A DNA stretch of 64,000 nucleotides from Ignavibacteriales bacterium (GCA_016218025.1 JACRFD010000070.1:90417-154416), one strand, 5' to 3'; positions 6,832 through 17,232 are shown, counted from the stretch's first letter. Made by a program: numbers and translations. Notes: generated by a model from the letters alone, not told the origin.

Positions 6832-7770
6832 CTAAGATATTTGTGATGCAGCAGTGTAGCTCTGACACTCGCTGCGGTCACATTGTAATTGTGTAATTAA
6901 ATCTTCTTTTGTTTTAAACTCTTTTTCGGAACGAATTCTTTTCAAAAAAGATACTCTTATTGTTTCATCATAAATATCTTTTTCAAAATCAAATATGTTC
7001 GCTTCTAAATATCTTTTCTGTGATGATTGGAATGTCGGTCTTAACCCGATATTCATCATCCCGATATATTTTTCATTACCTATTTCCACTCCAACGCAAT
7101 AAACACCGTTGTGTGGAATTATTTTCTTTTTCGATTGAACTTCGATGTTAGCCGTAGGAAATCCGAGAGTGGATCCTCTACGATCTCCTTTCACTACCAA
7201 ACCTTCAAACGAATACGGCTGTCCGAGAAATTTACCTGCCCTCTCAACATTTCCCGTATCCAATAAATTTCTGATTTTTGTGCTGCTTACTATCTCTCCG
7301 TCAATTGATGATGGCGGAATTATTTCAACATCGAATTTATATTCTTTACCGAATCGAATAAGATCGGTTATCGATGAACTTCTATCTTTACCAAACGAAT
7401 GATCATAACCTACAATAACATCGGTTACATTCTTGTTTGAAATTATGTGTTTCTCATAAAATTCCCGCGACGTTAGTCTCGAAAATTCATAAGTAAAACT
7501 TACAACTACTACCGCGTCTATTCCAATATCTCCTAAAATGTTCAGACGTTCTTCGAGAGTATTTATCAGACGAATATCGCCTTTCCCCACAATTTCCTTT
7601 GGATGGGGGTCAAATGTTACCACCGTGCTGTTTGCCTTTTTATCTTTCGATTTCTTCAGCACTGAGTTGAGAATTGAACGGTGACCTTCGTGAACGCCGT
7701 CGAATGTTCCAACAGTAACCACGCTCCCTTTATCCATCCGTAATTCATTAATGGAGGATACTATTATCAT
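6832..7770 (-). CDS. ribF: bifunctional riboflavin kinase / FAD synthetase
   Basis: Converts riboflavin to FMN and then FAD. The N-terminal nucleotidyltransferase domain shows [16 protein letters not shown] (about 19-34, with the HxGH-like motif) and the later ISSTKIR-type site, here [10 protein letters not shown] near 161-170. The C-terminal riboflavin kinase domain (about 185-305) carries [15 protein letters not shown] and [12 protein letters not shown]. The 312-residue length is typical. It overlaps rbfA by four bases and precedes rpsO, the standard place, although truB, which often sits between rbfA and ribF, is missing. Confidence 0.97.
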   Translation of the reverse strand: MIIVSSINELRMDKGSVVTVGTFDGVHEGHRSILNSVLKKSKDKKANSTVVTFDPHPKEIVGKGDIRLINTLEERLNILGDIGIDAVVVVSFTYEFSRLTSREFYEKHIISNKNVTDVIVGYDHSFGKDRSSSITDLIRFGKEYKFDVEIIPPSSIDGEIVSSTKIRNLLDTGNVERAGKFLGQPYSFEGLVVKGDRRGSTLGFPTANIEVQSKKKIIPHNGVYCVGVEIGNEKYIGMMNIGLRPTFQSSQKRYLEANIFDFEKDIYDETIRVSFLKRIRSEKEFKTKEDLITQLQCDRSECQSYTAASQIS

Positions 7771-8129
7771 TGCGTGTTCTTGTTATCCTCTTCCTGATGA
7801 ATTTGTTTCAGGAGTTTTTCAATTTTTTCCACTCTATCGAGTGTTTCATCAAGATATAAATTAATTGCAGGTGTGAATTTAAGTCGAAGATGACTTCCGA
7901 CAACCATTCGCAATTCACCTTTGTTATCTTCAAGCATTTTGAGAGTTGCGCTCTTCACGGCATCGGTTCCCATTATACTGACATATATTTTCGCGATCCG
8001 AAGATCAGGTGTAACTATTACATCGGTGACTGTAATAAATCCATACGCCGGGTCACGATACTCACGGGCAATGTAAGAACCTATTTCTTCTTTTATCAAT
8101 GAAGCAACTTTTTCAGTTCTCAACGACAT
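7767..8129 (-). CDS. rbfA: 30S ribosome-binding factor A
   Basis: A 120-residue KH-type protein needed for late 16S rRNA maturation and cold adaptation. Typical elements are the N-terminal RTEKVASLIKEEI helix, the VTVTDV-like strand (here FITVTDVIVTPDLRIAKIYVS), and the C-terminal LRMVVGSHLRLKFTPAINLYLD segment with DETLDRVEKIEKLL. It lies directly behind infB (three-base gap) and overlaps ribF by four bases, so translational coupling within the operon is likely. Confidence 0.96.
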   Translation of the reverse strand: MSLRTEKVASLIKEEIGSYIAREYRDPAYGFITVTDVIVTPDLRIAKIYVSIMGTDAVKSATLKMLEDNKGELRMVVGSHLRLKFTPAINLYLDETLDRVEKIEKLLKQIHQEEDNKNTQ

Positions 8130-8132
8130 TAT

Positions 8133-10907
8133 TTATACTAACTTCCTCATTGTTTCAACAACCTTGTAACCTTCAATTATATCACCAACTTTTATATCGT
8201 TGAATCCATCCAATCCGAGACCACATTCGAAGCCGGATTCAACTTCCCTGACATCATCCTTGAATCTTTTTAAAGATGAAAGACCACCTTCAAAGATCAC
8301 AATACCATCGCGTACCAAACGAACTTTATTACCTCGAGCGATCTTGCCATCCTGCACAAAACACCCCGCAACGGTTCCAATTTTTGGAACTTTAAATATG
8401 TCGCGCACCTCAATTGTTGCTGTAATTTCTTCTTTCTTCTCAGGTGATAACAATCCTTCCAACGCTTTCTTTACATCATCAATTGCATCATAGATAATGT
8501 TATATAAACGAATATCGACATTTTCTTGTTCCGCAAGTCGGCGGGCGTTTAAGTTAGGACGAACATGGAAACCGATAATCACTGCACCAGACGCTGCCGC
8601 AAGAAGAACGTCAGATTCAGTAATAGTACCAACTGCGCGGTGAATAACATTCACACGTACTTCTTCATGGAGGATTTTCATTAATGAATCTGCCAGCGCA
8701 CCAACGGAACCATCAACGTCACCTTTAACAACCACTTTAAGTTCTTTAATTTGTCCGTCTTTAATTTTCTTTGAGAGATCATCAAGCGTAACGCTCCGGA
8801 TTAAACGGAAATCTTGTTCACGTTTCAATTGTGTTCGTCGCAAACTTATCTCTCTTGCTTCACGCTCGCTTTCAACAACGATCAGACTGTCACCTGCCTG
8901 AGGAACTCCATCAAATCCCAAAACTTGCACCGGAGTTGATGGTCCTGCTATATCAACACGATTTCCTCTTTCATCATACATCGCCCGAACTCTGCCGCTT
9001 TGAACTCCTGACACAAACGGATCACCAACTTCTAGTGTTCCTTTTTGAATCAATATAGTGGCAACTGTTCCTTTTCCTTTATCAACCTTCGCTTCGATAA
9101 TAGCACCGCGTGCTTCACGGTTTGGATTTGCTTTTAAATTTAATACGTCTGCTTCGAGCGATATTTTTTCAAGGAGTAAGTCAACATTCAATCCTGAGCG
9201 GGCTGAGAGTTCAACGCACTGGTATTTACCGCCCCATTCTTCAACCAGAACATTTTTATCGGACAATTGTTGTCGAATCCTGTCCGCATTGGCGTCGCCT
9301 TTATCCATTTTATTAATAGCAATTATTATTGGAACATTTGCCGCCTGCGCATGACTGATTGCCTCAACGGTTTGTGGCATTACATTATCATCAGCAGCAA
9401 CTACAAGTACAACGATATCGGTTAATTGCGCTCCGCGGGCGCGCATTGCTGTAAATGCTTCATGGCCAGGCGTGTCTAAAAACGTAATGCTTTTCGTTTC
9501 ATCTATAGTAACCATGTATGCGCCGATATGTTGAGTTATTCCGCCGGCTTCGCCTGCTACAACATTTGCTTCTCTGATATAATCCAGTAACGAAGTTTTA
9601 CCATGATCAACATGTCCCATGATTGTAACAACTGGTGGTCTTGGAAGCAAATCTTCATCATCATCCGGAACATCGATAATGGCATCTTCGGCTAATTCTG
9701 AAAAGAATTTCACCTCAAATCCGAATTCATCTGCAACAAGCATGATTGTGTCTTTATCAAGCCGCTGGTTGATGGACACCATAATTCCAAGTTCAATACA
9801 TTTTTTAATTACATCAGAGACAGAAACATTCATCAAATTAGAGAGTTCACTTACAGTGACAAATTCAGTAACTCTCAATATCGATGCTTCCAGCGCCTGT
9901 TCATCCCGCTGTTTCTGTTCTTCAATTAAACGTTTTTCTTTCCTTTTTTTCTTGAAGGTTGCACGTGTTGCTACAGGAACTGATTCATCCATCTCAGCGA
10001 GAGTACGTTTAATTGCTTCGTCAACTTCTTCCTGATCAACTTCTCTGTACTTTAGCTTCCGTTTTTTCTTGGCTTTTCTTAAAAGTTCGTCTTCATCTTT
10101 CTCTTTCTCTTTTTCTTTTACAATTACTGCCGGCTCGCTTTTAATTCTTTTCTTTTTCTTTTTCTTCTTCTTCTTCTTATCATCCTCAGTCCGCTCTTCT
10201 TCAACGGCAGGTTTACCGGTACCTTCTAAAATATCTGTTGTCCGTTTTACTTCTGCAAGGTCGATCTTTCCTTTGATCTTCAATCCCATTTTGGGGGTTA
10301 ACCTACGCATAAGTTCCTGAGGTTTCTTCCCTTTTGGAATTTCCTTTTCAACCTCTTCAACCAGTGCCTCTGATATCGGAGGTACTTCTTCCTCTTTAGG
10401 TGCTTGAACAGGTTCCACCGAAGGAGGTTCTGCCGCTTCAATTGTTTTATCTTCTACTGCAACCTCAATCAACGATTCAGGCGGTTTTTCTTCTATCGTT
10501 ACTATTGGTGGTTCAATATCTTGAGATACAACTATTGGAGGCTCGACTTCTGCTGCAGAAGCTTCGTGAATAATTTCGGGAACTGGTTCAACCTTTGGTT
10601 CAACCGTTTTTTTCCTTTTTAGCAACTTAGGTTTAGAAGACTCTATTGCTTCGGCTGCAGCTTTGGTTTCAACTTTCTTTTTTGCATCCCGGATAGTTTG
10701 AATTTTCTTCTGATGCTTCTCTGCAACCTCTTTATCCTTTTTAAAATGCGAAAGAATATCATGCATCATGGCTTCATCTACAACAGTCATGTGACTTTTA
10801 ACCTCATGCCCTCTTTTTTTGAGGTATTCCATAAGGGTCTCGTGCGAGATATTTATCTCTTTTGCTATTTGGTAGATCTTCTTTTTCAGATGCAATTTTT
10901 CGGTCAT
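8133..10907 (-). CDS. infB: translation initiation factor IF-2
   Basis: A GTPase that places initiator tRNA on the ribosome. The 924 residues have an N-terminal IF2-N helix-turn-helix (1-55), then a long low-complexity linker rich in Pro/Glu/Val and Lys, including ten consecutive lysines at 244-253, a second IF2-N module (about 345-400), and the GTPase domain with G1 GHVDHGKT (431-438), G3 DTPGH (478-482) and G4 NKMD (532-535). Domains II, III and the C-terminal fMet-tRNA-binding domain follow. The linker is long and extremely charged compared with enterobacterial IF-2, as is usual in Bacteroidota. It follows nusA by 25 bases; no ylxR-like gene intervenes. Confidence 0.98.
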   Translation of the reverse strand: MTEKLHLKKKIYQIAKEINISHETLMEYLKKRGHEVKSHMTVVDEAMMHDILSHFKKDKEVAEKHQKKIQTIRDAKKKVETKAAAEAIESSKPKLLKRKKTVEPKVEPVPEIIHEASAAEVEPPIVVSQDIEPPIVTIEEKPPESLIEVAVEDKTIEAAEPPSVEPVQAPKEEEVPPISEALVEEVEKEIPKGKKPQELMRRLTPKMGLKIKGKIDLAEVKRTTDILEGTGKPAVEEERTEDDKKKKKKKKKKRIKSEPAVIVKEKEKEKDEDELLRKAKKKRKLKYREVDQEEVDEAIKRTLAEMDESVPVATRATFKKKRKEKRLIEEQKQRDEQALEASILRVTEFVTVSELSNLMNVSVSDVIKKCIELGIMVSINQRLDKDTIMLVADEFGFEVKFFSELAEDAIIDVPDDDEDLLPRPPVVTIMGHVDHGKTSLLDYIREANVVAGEAGGITQHIGAYMVTIDETKSITFLDTPGHEAFTAMRARGAQLTDIVVLVVAADDNVMPQTVEAISHAQAANVPIIIAINKMDKGDANADRIRQQLSDKNVLVEEWGGKYQCVELSARSGLNVDLLLEKISLEADVLNLKANPNREARGAIIEAKVDKGKGTVATILIQKGTLEVGDPFVSGVQSGRVRAMYDERGNRVDIAGPSTPVQVLGFDGVPQAGDSLIVVESEREAREISLRRTQLKREQDFRLIRSVTLDDLSKKIKDGQIKELKVVVKGDVDGSVGALADSLMKILHEEVRVNVIHRAVGTITESDVLLAAASGAVIIGFHVRPNLNARRLAEQENVDIRLYNIIYDAIDDVKKALEGLLSPEKKEEITATIEVRDIFKVPKIGTVAGCFVQDGKIARGNKVRLVRDGIVIFEGGLSSLKRFKDDVREVESGFECGLGLDGFNDIKVGDIIEGYKVVETMRKLV

Positions 10908-10932
10908 AAAGTTTTTTATTGAGCTTTAATCG

Positions 10933-12300
10933 TTATTCAGAAATTTTCTCTTCTGATTTATCTGATTTTTCAGATTTTACTTCCTCAATTTTTTCCGAGG
11001 TTTCAACTGTGTTCTTCTTTTTAGTTTCTTCTGAAACTTCTAAATCGTCTTCGGTATCTTCTTCTACTTCAGCATCCTCAAGCTCCCGTGTCATCATATC
11101 TTTTATTGATCTGATCCTATCTTCCGTTAATCCTTCTATTTCAAGAAGGGCATCGATATCAACATCAATAACAGCCCGAGCTGTTGTATATCCTTCATCC
11201 ACCAACCGTTCATAAAGAGGTTCTGTTAATTCTTCTCTGAATTCAGCCAGATCCATATCATACTCTTCTTCGGCTCCTTCTTTTATCAGGTCAATCTGAT
11301 AGCCGGTTAGCTGTGAAGCCAATCTTATATTCTGGCCATTCCGTCCAATGGCGAGGGATGCTTGTTCTTTTTCAACAACAACTGTTGCCGTCTTCGAAGC
11401 ATCATCCACAGTGATACTTTTTATTTTAGCCGGTGCCAGAGACCGCGTTATGTATGTTGAGGAATTCTCAGTAAAATTTATGACGTCAATATTTTCATTA
11501 TTTAACTCGCGAACTATCGCATGAATCCTAACACCTTTCATTCCCACGCAGGCACCTACTGCATCTATGCGATCATCATGAGATTCTACCGCAACCTTCG
11601 ATCTATCTCCCGGTTCTCGCACAACTCCTTTTATTTCTATGATGCCGTCATAAATTTCCGGAATTTCAGTTTCGAATAATTTTGCCAAAAATTTAGGATC
11701 GGAGCGTGAGATAATTACCATCGGTGTGGCGGTATTTTTTCTGACTTCTTTTATTATCGCCCTTATTGTATCTCCTTTACGGTATCTCTCTTTTGCGATC
11801 TGTTCATTTTTGGGAAGATAAAGTTCGTTCTTATTATGATTAATAAGTATTTCACCTTTTCTAACCTGATAAATTTCACCGACAATTATTTCACCGATTG
11901 AATTATTGTACTCACCGTAAATTACTTCTTTTTCAATTTCTTTGATTCGCTGACTTAAATTCTGTTTGGCGCTCACCACGAGCCGCCTGCCGAAAGTTTT
12001 TAGATCAATGACTTCTACAAAGTCATCACCGACTTCTAATTTCTCATCAGTTTTTTTCTTCACGCTTGCCAGGTCGATTTCGGTGCTCGGATTAGTGATC
12101 GTATCAACAATCACTTTTTCAAGATATATTTCGATATCGCCTTTATCCATATTCACAACAACGTCGAAACGGGCATCCATCCCATATTTTTTTCGCACCA
12201 TCATTGAAAATACATCTTCAATAACGCTTGCAAGCATATCTTTATCTATTCTTTTTTCACGAACCATCTGAGAAAATGATTCAACAATTTCGTAATTCAT
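10933..12300 (-). CDS. nusA: transcription termination/antitermination protein NusA
   Basis: Binds RNA polymerase and nascent RNA and modulates pausing, termination and rRNA antitermination. Domains in the 455 residues are an N-terminal RNAP-binding domain (1-125), S1 domain (about 130-200), two KH domains (about 205-345, with VGMKGVRI and IGRNGQNIRLASQL), then a single helix-hairpin-helix-like segment (TEPLYERLVDEGYTTARAV, DALLEIEGL) and a highly acidic/lysine-rich tail of about 50 residues. Only a remnant of the C-terminal acidic repeats of the proteobacterial protein is present. It lies between rimP and infB in the canonical order. Confidence 0.97.
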   Translation of the reverse strand: MNYEIVESFSQMVREKRIDKDMLASVIEDVFSMMVRKKYGMDARFDVVVNMDKGDIEIYLEKVIVDTITNPSTEIDLASVKKKTDEKLEVGDDFVEVIDLKTFGRRLVVSAKQNLSQRIKEIEKEVIYGEYNNSIGEIIVGEIYQVRKGEILINHNKNELYLPKNEQIAKERYRKGDTIRAIIKEVRKNTATPMVIISRSDPKFLAKLFETEIPEIYDGIIEIKGVVREPGDRSKVAVESHDDRIDAVGACVGMKGVRIHAIVRELNNENIDVINFTENSSTYITRSLAPAKIKSITVDDASKTATVVVEKEQASLAIGRNGQNIRLASQLTGYQIDLIKEGAEEEYDMDLAEFREELTEPLYERLVDEGYTTARAVIDVDIDALLEIEGLTEDRIRSIKDMMTRELEDAEVEEDTEDDLEVSEETKKKNTVETSEKIEEVKSEKSDKSEEKISE

Positions 12301-12332
12301 TTATTCCTCGATCCAAATTAATTATAATTCTT

Positions 12333-12785
12333 TTACCATGGTATTTCAACCATTGCTTCAATTATGGAATCCAATCTGATTTGCTTAGATTCAGTATCAG
12401 TTATCCGAATCTTGATGCTTTCTTCAGTAACTTCTTCTAATACTCCCTTAATATTCTCTTGTTGATCTGATAGCCGAACTTTAAGATTTAACACACGTCC
12501 GATATTTCTTCTGTATTGTCTAAAATATTTTAATCCTCTTTCGATGCCAGGAGAGGAAACAACTAAATGGTATCGTGATGAAAAGATACTTTCGTTATCA
12601 ACCAATTTTGAAATTTGTCGGCTAATATCAGCACATTTCTGGGTCGAGATCCCTTCATCGGTATCAATAAAAATCCCAAGAATTTTTCCGGAACTCCCGT
12701 TCTGAATCTCTATATCCACTAAAAATGCATTATTTGCATCGAGTATCGGGTTAATCAACTCTTTGATAACATTCAGTTTGGACAC
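12333..12785 (-). CDS. rimP: ribosome maturation factor RimP
   Basis: A 150-residue protein that helps 30S subunit assembly. It shows the conserved GKILGIFIDTDEGISTQKCADISRQI-type region (given here in two pieces: ILGIFIDTDEGIS and CADISRQISKLVD), then the VSSPGIERGLKY motif near 85-95 and a C-terminal SH3-like domain (VRLSDQQENIKGVLEEV). The best start is a GTG at 12785. It is the first gene of the nusA-infB operon, and a terminator of the preceding transcription unit lies about 45 bases upstream, so the operon promoter must be in 12786-12828. Confidence 0.94.
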   Translation of the reverse strand: MSKLNVIKELINPILDANNAFLVDIEIQNGSSGKILGIFIDTDEGISTQKCADISRQISKLVDNESIFSSRYHLVVSSPGIERGLKYFRQYRRNIGRVLNLKVRLSDQQENIKGVLEEVTEESIKIRITDTESKQIRLDSIIEAMVEIPW

Positions 12786-12827
12786 GGTTAACTTTATTGT
12801 TTACTTATAGTTATAGCTTTTCTCGCT

Positions 12828-12858
12828 CAAAAAAAAAGTCCCATTAGGTGGGACTTTC
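12828..12858 (-). terminator. intrinsic terminator behind the thioesterase gene
   Basis: On the minus strand AAAGTCCCA (arm at about 12856-12848) pairs with TGGGACTTT (12843-12835) and is followed by an unbroken T-tract to 12829. It ends the acyP-to-thioesterase transcription unit and separates it from the rimP operon. Confidence 0.88.
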
Positions 12859-12932
12859 ATAAAATAACGTATTTAATATAAGAACTCTTCTAACCAATAG
12901 CAAGAATTGATTCGAGCAAGAAAATACCGAAA

Positions 12933-13379
12933 TCAAGATATAAAATCGACGTTTTTACCCTCAAATAATTTCACTTTTCTTCTGAATGCATCGTCAATTC
13001 TCTTCGAAATATCTTTCTTTTGATGGAGCCAAGCATGTATTGAAATGTTATCTGAAATTAATCTTTTTGTTTTTTCTTCCGTTATGATTCCCTCGAAACC
13101 GAAGCTGGAATTCTTTATAAATTTGATTCTCGTTTGAACGATAAGTGATTCATCAAATCTTGCAGGCGAAATGTAATTAATTTCGTTTCGCACTACCACA
13201 ACTCTTGAATTATTATTTATTTCCTTAGCTGAAACATCTATCCCTATATTTTTAAGATACTCCACTCTTCCAATCTCAAAATACTGGAGATAAATTGAGT
13301 TGTGAACAATGTTCTGCCAATCAACTTCAAAATTTCTTACACGAAGTTTGACGAAATGCTTAAATAAATTATTTTTCAT
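12933..13379 (-). CDS. YbgC/FadM-type acyl-CoA thioesterase
   Basis: A 148-residue hot-dog-fold protein. The signature VDWQNIVHNSIYLQYFE at about 19-35, with catalytic Asp20, is that of the 4-hydroxybenzoyl-CoA thioesterase/YbgC family, which hydrolyses short- or long-chain acyl-CoA esters in the cytoplasm. The remaining strands (RVVVVRNEINYISPARFDES, LIVQTRIKF) match the usual acyl-CoA binding core. The gene is one base behind ltaE and ends the unit at the terminator at 12828-12858. It is not next to tol-pal genes, so a link to the Tol system as in enterobacteria is not supported. Confidence 0.85.
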   Translation of the reverse strand: MKNNLFKHFVKLRVRNFEVDWQNIVHNSIYLQYFEIGRVEYLKNIGIDVSAKEINNNSRVVVVRNEINYISPARFDESLIVQTRIKFIKNSSFGFEGIITEEKTKRLISDNISIHAWLHQKKDISKRIDDAFRRKVKLFEGKNVDFIS

Positions 13380-13380
13380 A

Positions 13381-14412
13381 TTATCTGATTAATGAACAAA
13401 ATATCTCTGCAGCTTTTTCAATGTCGTTGCGGCATACGTCAAGATGCATGACAGCCCGGATTGAATTATCACGTTCAGGTGTAAACAAAACACCTTTCGA
13501 TTTCAACATATTTAATAGTTCAGTTTGTGAATATCCCGTGCTTGTAATATCAATAATAACCATGTTGGTTTGAACTTCTTCAGGATTTATTTTTATTTTT
13601 TTTAGATTGCACAGTAACGAGTAAAATAATTTCGCATTCTCATGATCCGTGGATAACCTTGCAATGTTATTTTTCAGAGCATAGATTGCGGCGGCAGCCA
13701 AGATTCCAACTTGTCTCATTCCTCCACCAAAAATTTTTCTGTATCTTCTTGCAGCTTCAATATCTTCGCTTGAACCGATAATCATTGATCCGATCGGTGC
13801 ACCCAATCCCTTCGAAAAACAAACCGAGATCGTATCAAAATACTCAGCATACCGGTGAACAGGAATATTTGAAGCCACCGATGCATTCCACAATCTGGCT
13901 CCATCAAGATGCATTTTAATTTTTTCGGATTTTGCAAGAGCATAAATCTTTTTAATCTCATCGATAGGAATAACTGATCCGGCACTTCTACCGTGTGTAT
14001 TTTCGAGACAAATTAATTTCGTTTTAGGAAGATAATAAGCCGAGGGTCTGATTGCTTTTTTTATTTGCTCAACTGTTAGCAAACCTCTTCTTCCGGCAAG
14101 CGGAAACATTTGTACACCTGCAAGCAAGGATGGTGCGGCTGTTTCATAAATAAAAATATGTGAATCAGCCTCAACAATTATTTCATCTCCCGGTTGCGTG
14201 TGAAGTTTGATGCATATTTCATTTCCCATAGTTCCGCTAGGAACAAAAAGTGCCGCATCCTTACCGAACATTTTTGCTGTCATCTCTTGCAATTCATTCA
14301 CTGTAGGATCTTCGCCGTAAACATCATCCCCTACTAAAGCATCCATCATCGCCCTCCTCATTTGTTCAGATGGTTTTGTCACTGTATCACTTCGCAAATC
14401 AATCATTTTCAT
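13381..14412 (-). CDS. ltaE: low-specificity L-threonine aldolase
   Basis: A PLP-dependent fold-type I enzyme that cleaves L-threonine or L-allo-threonine to glycine and acetaldehyde. The 343 residues begin with the family signature DLRSDTVTKPS (5-15) and include GEDPTVNELQ (33-42), FVPSGTMGN (56-64), LENTHGRSAGSVIP (136-149), HLDGARLWNA (168-177) and the PLP-binding lysine in CFSKGLGAPIGS (Lys201). An in-frame ATG at 14406 is an equally possible start. It sits two bases from lnt and one from the thioesterase gene, a tight operon. Confidence 0.95.
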   Translation of the reverse strand: MKMIDLRSDTVTKPSEQMRRAMMDALVGDDVYGEDPTVNELQEMTAKMFGKDAALFVPSGTMGNEICIKLHTQPGDEIIVEADSHIFIYETAAPSLLAGVQMFPLAGRRGLLTVEQIKKAIRPSAYYLPKTKLICLENTHGRSAGSVIPIDEIKKIYALAKSEKIKMHLDGARLWNASVASNIPVHRYAEYFDTISVCFSKGLGAPIGSMIIGSSEDIEAARRYRKIFGGGMRQVGILAAAAIYALKNNIARLSTDHENAKLFYSLLCNLKKIKINPEEVQTNMVIIDITSTGYSQTELLNMLKSKGVLFTPERDNSIRAVMHLDVCRNDIEKAAEIFCSLIR

Positions 14413-14413
14413 T

Positions 14414-16039
14414 TTATTCTCTACTTCTGATATTATGGTAAAATTTGTTTCCTACTCCAGCCATTATAACAAACAATCCAAAAACTATACATAATTCTGG
14501 CAACCATTCACCATGCTCAGTATAAAATGTTTTTTCAACCCTCGGTTCAATCTGCCCGGTTAGCATATCTTTCGTGAACAAATCGCTCTGACTTGTAATA
14601 CGTCCGTATGGATCCACAAAACATGAAATACCACCGTTGGAACATTGCATCATCCATCTTCTATTTTCAACAGCACGTAGAATTGCATATTGTTTATGTT
14701 GATATGCACCCGATGTATTTCCCCACCAACTGTCGTTCGTAACGACTGTTAAAAATTCAGCCCCATTATTGACGAAAGTTCTAACTAAATTTGGATAAAC
14801 CGACTCATAGCAAATCATGGTAGAAAACTTTACCTCAGAACCATTTTGCTTTTTAAATCTGAAGACGGTTGTATCTTTCCCGTGCCCCCAGCCTCCGAGT
14901 CCAAAATTCCATTCCATCGCATTTAAAAAACTTAACTCTTCTGAGAACGGAACCCGTTCAGCAAACGGAACCAAAATTATTTTGGCATACTTCTGAATGC
15001 GCGAATCTCGGGGCAGTAACAACATCGAACTGTTAAATGTTTCGTATCTCTCTCCGCTCAAAGATTTTTTACTGCTCTTTGGAATTTCATCTGCTGACGA
15101 ATAATAGACAATATCAGGAATACCGGTGAGTAGATTAATATTTAAAGAATCAACCATTTTTTTTAAGTGGTAAAATTGAAATCGATTATTTGGATGAAGA
15201 ATATAAAAAGGGATGGCAGTCTCAGGCCAGATCACTAAATCTGATTTTGATAATCGATTTGCGATAGTTTGATTTTTTAAAATTTCTAGAGGAGTTTCAG
15301 GATCAACCGTCCATTTTTCGAATGCGTCGATATTGGGTTGAATAAGTGATACTGTAATAATATTTTTATTCAAATTTTCAGATTTTCTCATTACCGATTG
15401 GCCATAATATCGCGGTAGAAAATATATACACAGAATCGTGATGGTGAGTAATATCACTTTCCAATCTTTGATTTTCCATTCTTTTAGAATTAATTTCACA
15501 ATCAGTATGAATATCAAGAGGTTAATTATTAATATCCAAAAAGAAACACCCCATACACCTGTGAAAGATACAAATTGAATGGCCCTGATATCATATGTTT
15601 GGGTGTTACCTAAAGTCAGCCACGGAAAACTTAGTTCTCCAACAGCATGAAGATACTCAAATGCTATCCAGAGAAATGGGAACAAAATAATCGCAGATTT
15701 AAAACCAAATTGTTTTTTTATAAACATCCACGCTAAAAGATGCGGTAGAAAGAAAAATGGATGGGCGAGAATTAATAACATCCCGGCTACCGCTAAATAA
15801 TAATCTTTAAAGTGTGTGAATCCTCCGGTCCAATAAGTTGTAAGAAGATTGAAAATAAATATTGTCAGATAACCATATCGGAATATTTGGCCATAATTGT
15901 CGAGTGAACTGAGCAAGAAAAAAAAAGGTACAAAAGCGATGAATGCCGTTACACCGATTGGAACAGGTGGAAATGCCACAGCCAATAATAAGCCGGTGCT
16001 TATTGCCAGAATTAATTTTGTTCTTGTTGATGATATCAT
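14414..16039 (-). CDS. lnt: apolipoprotein N-acyltransferase (copy 1)
   Basis: An inner-membrane enzyme that transfers a fatty acyl chain to the N-terminal cysteine of lipoproteins. With the start at the ATG at 16039 the protein has 541 residues: about six N-terminal membrane helices (10-210), a carbon-nitrogen hydrolase domain and a last membrane helix. The catalytic triad is complete: Glu273 in WPETAIP, Lys353 in YAKIILVPFAERVP and Cys410 in TMICYESVYP. The start overlaps the PAP2 stop (ATGA); a longer frame to 16108 lies inside the PAP2 gene and is not needed. A full second paralogue is at 19643-21265. Confidence 0.94.
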   Translation of the reverse strand: MISSTRTKLILAISTGLLLAVAFPPVPIGVTAFIAFVPFFFLLSSLDNYGQIFRYGYLTIFIFNLLTTYWTGGFTHFKDYYLAVAGMLLILAHPFFFLPHLLAWMFIKKQFGFKSAIILFPFLWIAFEYLHAVGELSFPWLTLGNTQTYDIRAIQFVSFTGVWGVSFWILIINLLIFILIVKLILKEWKIKDWKVILLTITILCIYFLPRYYGQSVMRKSENLNKNIITVSLIQPNIDAFEKWTVDPETPLEILKNQTIANRLSKSDLVIWPETAIPFYILHPNNRFQFYHLKKMVDSLNINLLTGIPDIVYYSSADEIPKSSKKSLSGERYETFNSSMLLLPRDSRIQKYAKIILVPFAERVPFSEELSFLNAMEWNFGLGGWGHGKDTTVFRFKKQNGSEVKFSTMICYESVYPNLVRTFVNNGAEFLTVVTNDSWWGNTSGAYQHKQYAILRAVENRRWMMQCSNGGISCFVDPYGRITSQSDLFTKDMLTGQIEPRVEKTFYTEHGEWLPELCIVFGLFVIMAGVGNKFYHNIRSRE

Positions 16040-16626
16040 TTTTCTAATTTCAATCCGGGATATTGTCGTCCCGCACTCTCCCAAAGAGTGATAAGAAGGT
16101 AAGCCCATAACATACCGATTATTCCGCCGATCAGAACATCAGACGGATAATGTACACCAACAAATATTCTGGATAGAGCCATAAGAATTCCATAACTGAA
16201 TGCCGGTATTTTCCATCTCGGATAATAATATGAAATGAATGCCGCAAAAGCCAGGTTATTAGTTGCATGACTTGAAGGAAACGATAATCCGCCACCACAA
16301 CCGACTAAAAGGTGAACAGTGTCAACAACATGATGACCATTCAGCATATGGCACGGACGAGGTCTATTAAATAATTGTTTAAGCACCACACCGTTAAACT
16401 GATCCGTAATTAATATTAACAAAATCAATAGGAGAGCTACTGTTCTTCCGCGTTTCCCGCCACGCCAGAACAGGAGCAGCCAAAGAATAATCGCAATTCC
16501 CCTTCCTATCCAATACAAATTCCAATCGGTAATAAATGGCATGAGAAAATCGAAAATTGGATTGGATAAAGTTTGATTTATGAAACAAAATATCCATTTG
16601 TCAATGGAATATAAAAATTCAATCAT
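16036..16626 (-). CDS. PAP2-superfamily membrane phosphatase
   Basis: A 196-residue integral membrane protein with the three PAP2 motifs: KQLFNRPRP (motif 1), PSSHATNNLAF (motif 2) and SRIFVGVHYPSDVLIG (motif 3) with the catalytic His. Five or six membrane helices surround them. The family hydrolyses lipid phosphates such as undecaprenyl pyrophosphate or phosphatidylglycerophosphate on the outer face of the inner membrane; which substrate is used cannot be told. The next upstream gene is a DedA protein, and DedA and PAP2 enzymes both act in undecaprenyl phosphate recycling, so a shared role is plausible. Confidence 0.9.
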   Translation of the reverse strand: MIEFLYSIDKWIFCFINQTLSNPIFDFLMPFITDWNLYWIGRGIAIILWLLLFWRGGKRGRTVALLLILLILITDQFNGVVLKQLFNRPRPCHMLNGHHVVDTVHLLVGCGGGLSFPSSHATNNLAFAAFISYYYPRWKIPAFSYGILMALSRIFVGVHYPSDVLIGGIIGMLWAYLLITLWESAGRQYPGLKLEK

Positions 16627-17232
16627 TTATCTGGGATGCTTTTTATGATAATAAAATCGTAATACAGCGATAAGTACAAAGATAATAATTACAATTGTTA
16701 CAATCAGACTGTATGTTTTCAGAAGTGAGTTAACTTCTCCCCAATGTTGCCCAAGAGAATATCCTATTGATACAAGAATCAGATACCACAGCAAAGAACT
16801 GATGAACGATAGTATGGTAGTTTTCTTAAAATCAAGTTCAGATATTCCTGCGAAAAAAGAGATAACTGCCCGCGTGCCAGATAAAAATCTATTCGCAACA
16901 ATCAGCCACAAGCCCCATTTTTGAAACCATTTTTCTAACTTATGCAAATCTTCCAGTTTAATAAATTTTAGCTTCCCCTGTTCCAGGATGGTTTTACCGA
17001 ACCATTTACCGATTCCGAACATCACCATGAAACCCAATGTTCCGCCTGCCGCACCTGATAAAAAGGCAATTACAAAATTACCTTTCTCCATTCCAGCTAA
17101 AGCACCTCCAAACACAACAAGAACATCGCTTGGTGCCGGTGGGAAAATATTCTCTATAAATGCAATAAGAAAAATTGTTAAATAAATCCATGCGGGATCG
17201 AGTTGTGCTACTTGATGAATTAATTGATCCAT
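16627..17232 (-). CDS. DedA-family membrane protein
   Basis: With the ATG at 17232 the protein has 201 residues and the DedA/VTT layout: AFIENIFPPAPSDVLVVFGGALAG near the N-terminus, GxxxG-rich helices (AAGGTLGFMVMFGIGKWFG), and NRFLSGTRAVISFFAGISEL with the conserved Arg residues. DedA proteins are half-transporters or flippases now tied to undecaprenyl phosphate or phospholipid translocation and to membrane potential. A longer frame to 17298 would run into ispF. The gene starts seven bases behind ispF and its stop directly adjoins the PAP2 start. Confidence 0.9.
   Translation of the reverse strand: MDQLIHQVAQLDPAWIYLTIFLIAFIENIFPPAPSDVLVVFGGALAGMEKGNFVIAFLSGAAGGTLGFMVMFGIGKWFGKTILEQGKLKFIKLEDLHKLEKWFQKWGLWLIVANRFLSGTRAVISFFAGISELDFKKTTILSFISSLLWYLILVSIGYSLGQHWGEVNSLLKTYSLIVTIVIIIFVLIAVLRFYYHKKHPR

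Noticed and set aside
6816..6881. 22-residue N-terminal extension of rpsO
   Set aside because: It runs into the end of ribF, and the ATG at 6815 has a strong Shine-Dalgarno sequence and gives the normal S15 length.
16040..16108. Longer start for lnt copy 1
   Set aside because: It lies inside the PAP2 gene; the ATG at 16039 overlaps the PAP2 stop and begins the family-typical N-terminus.
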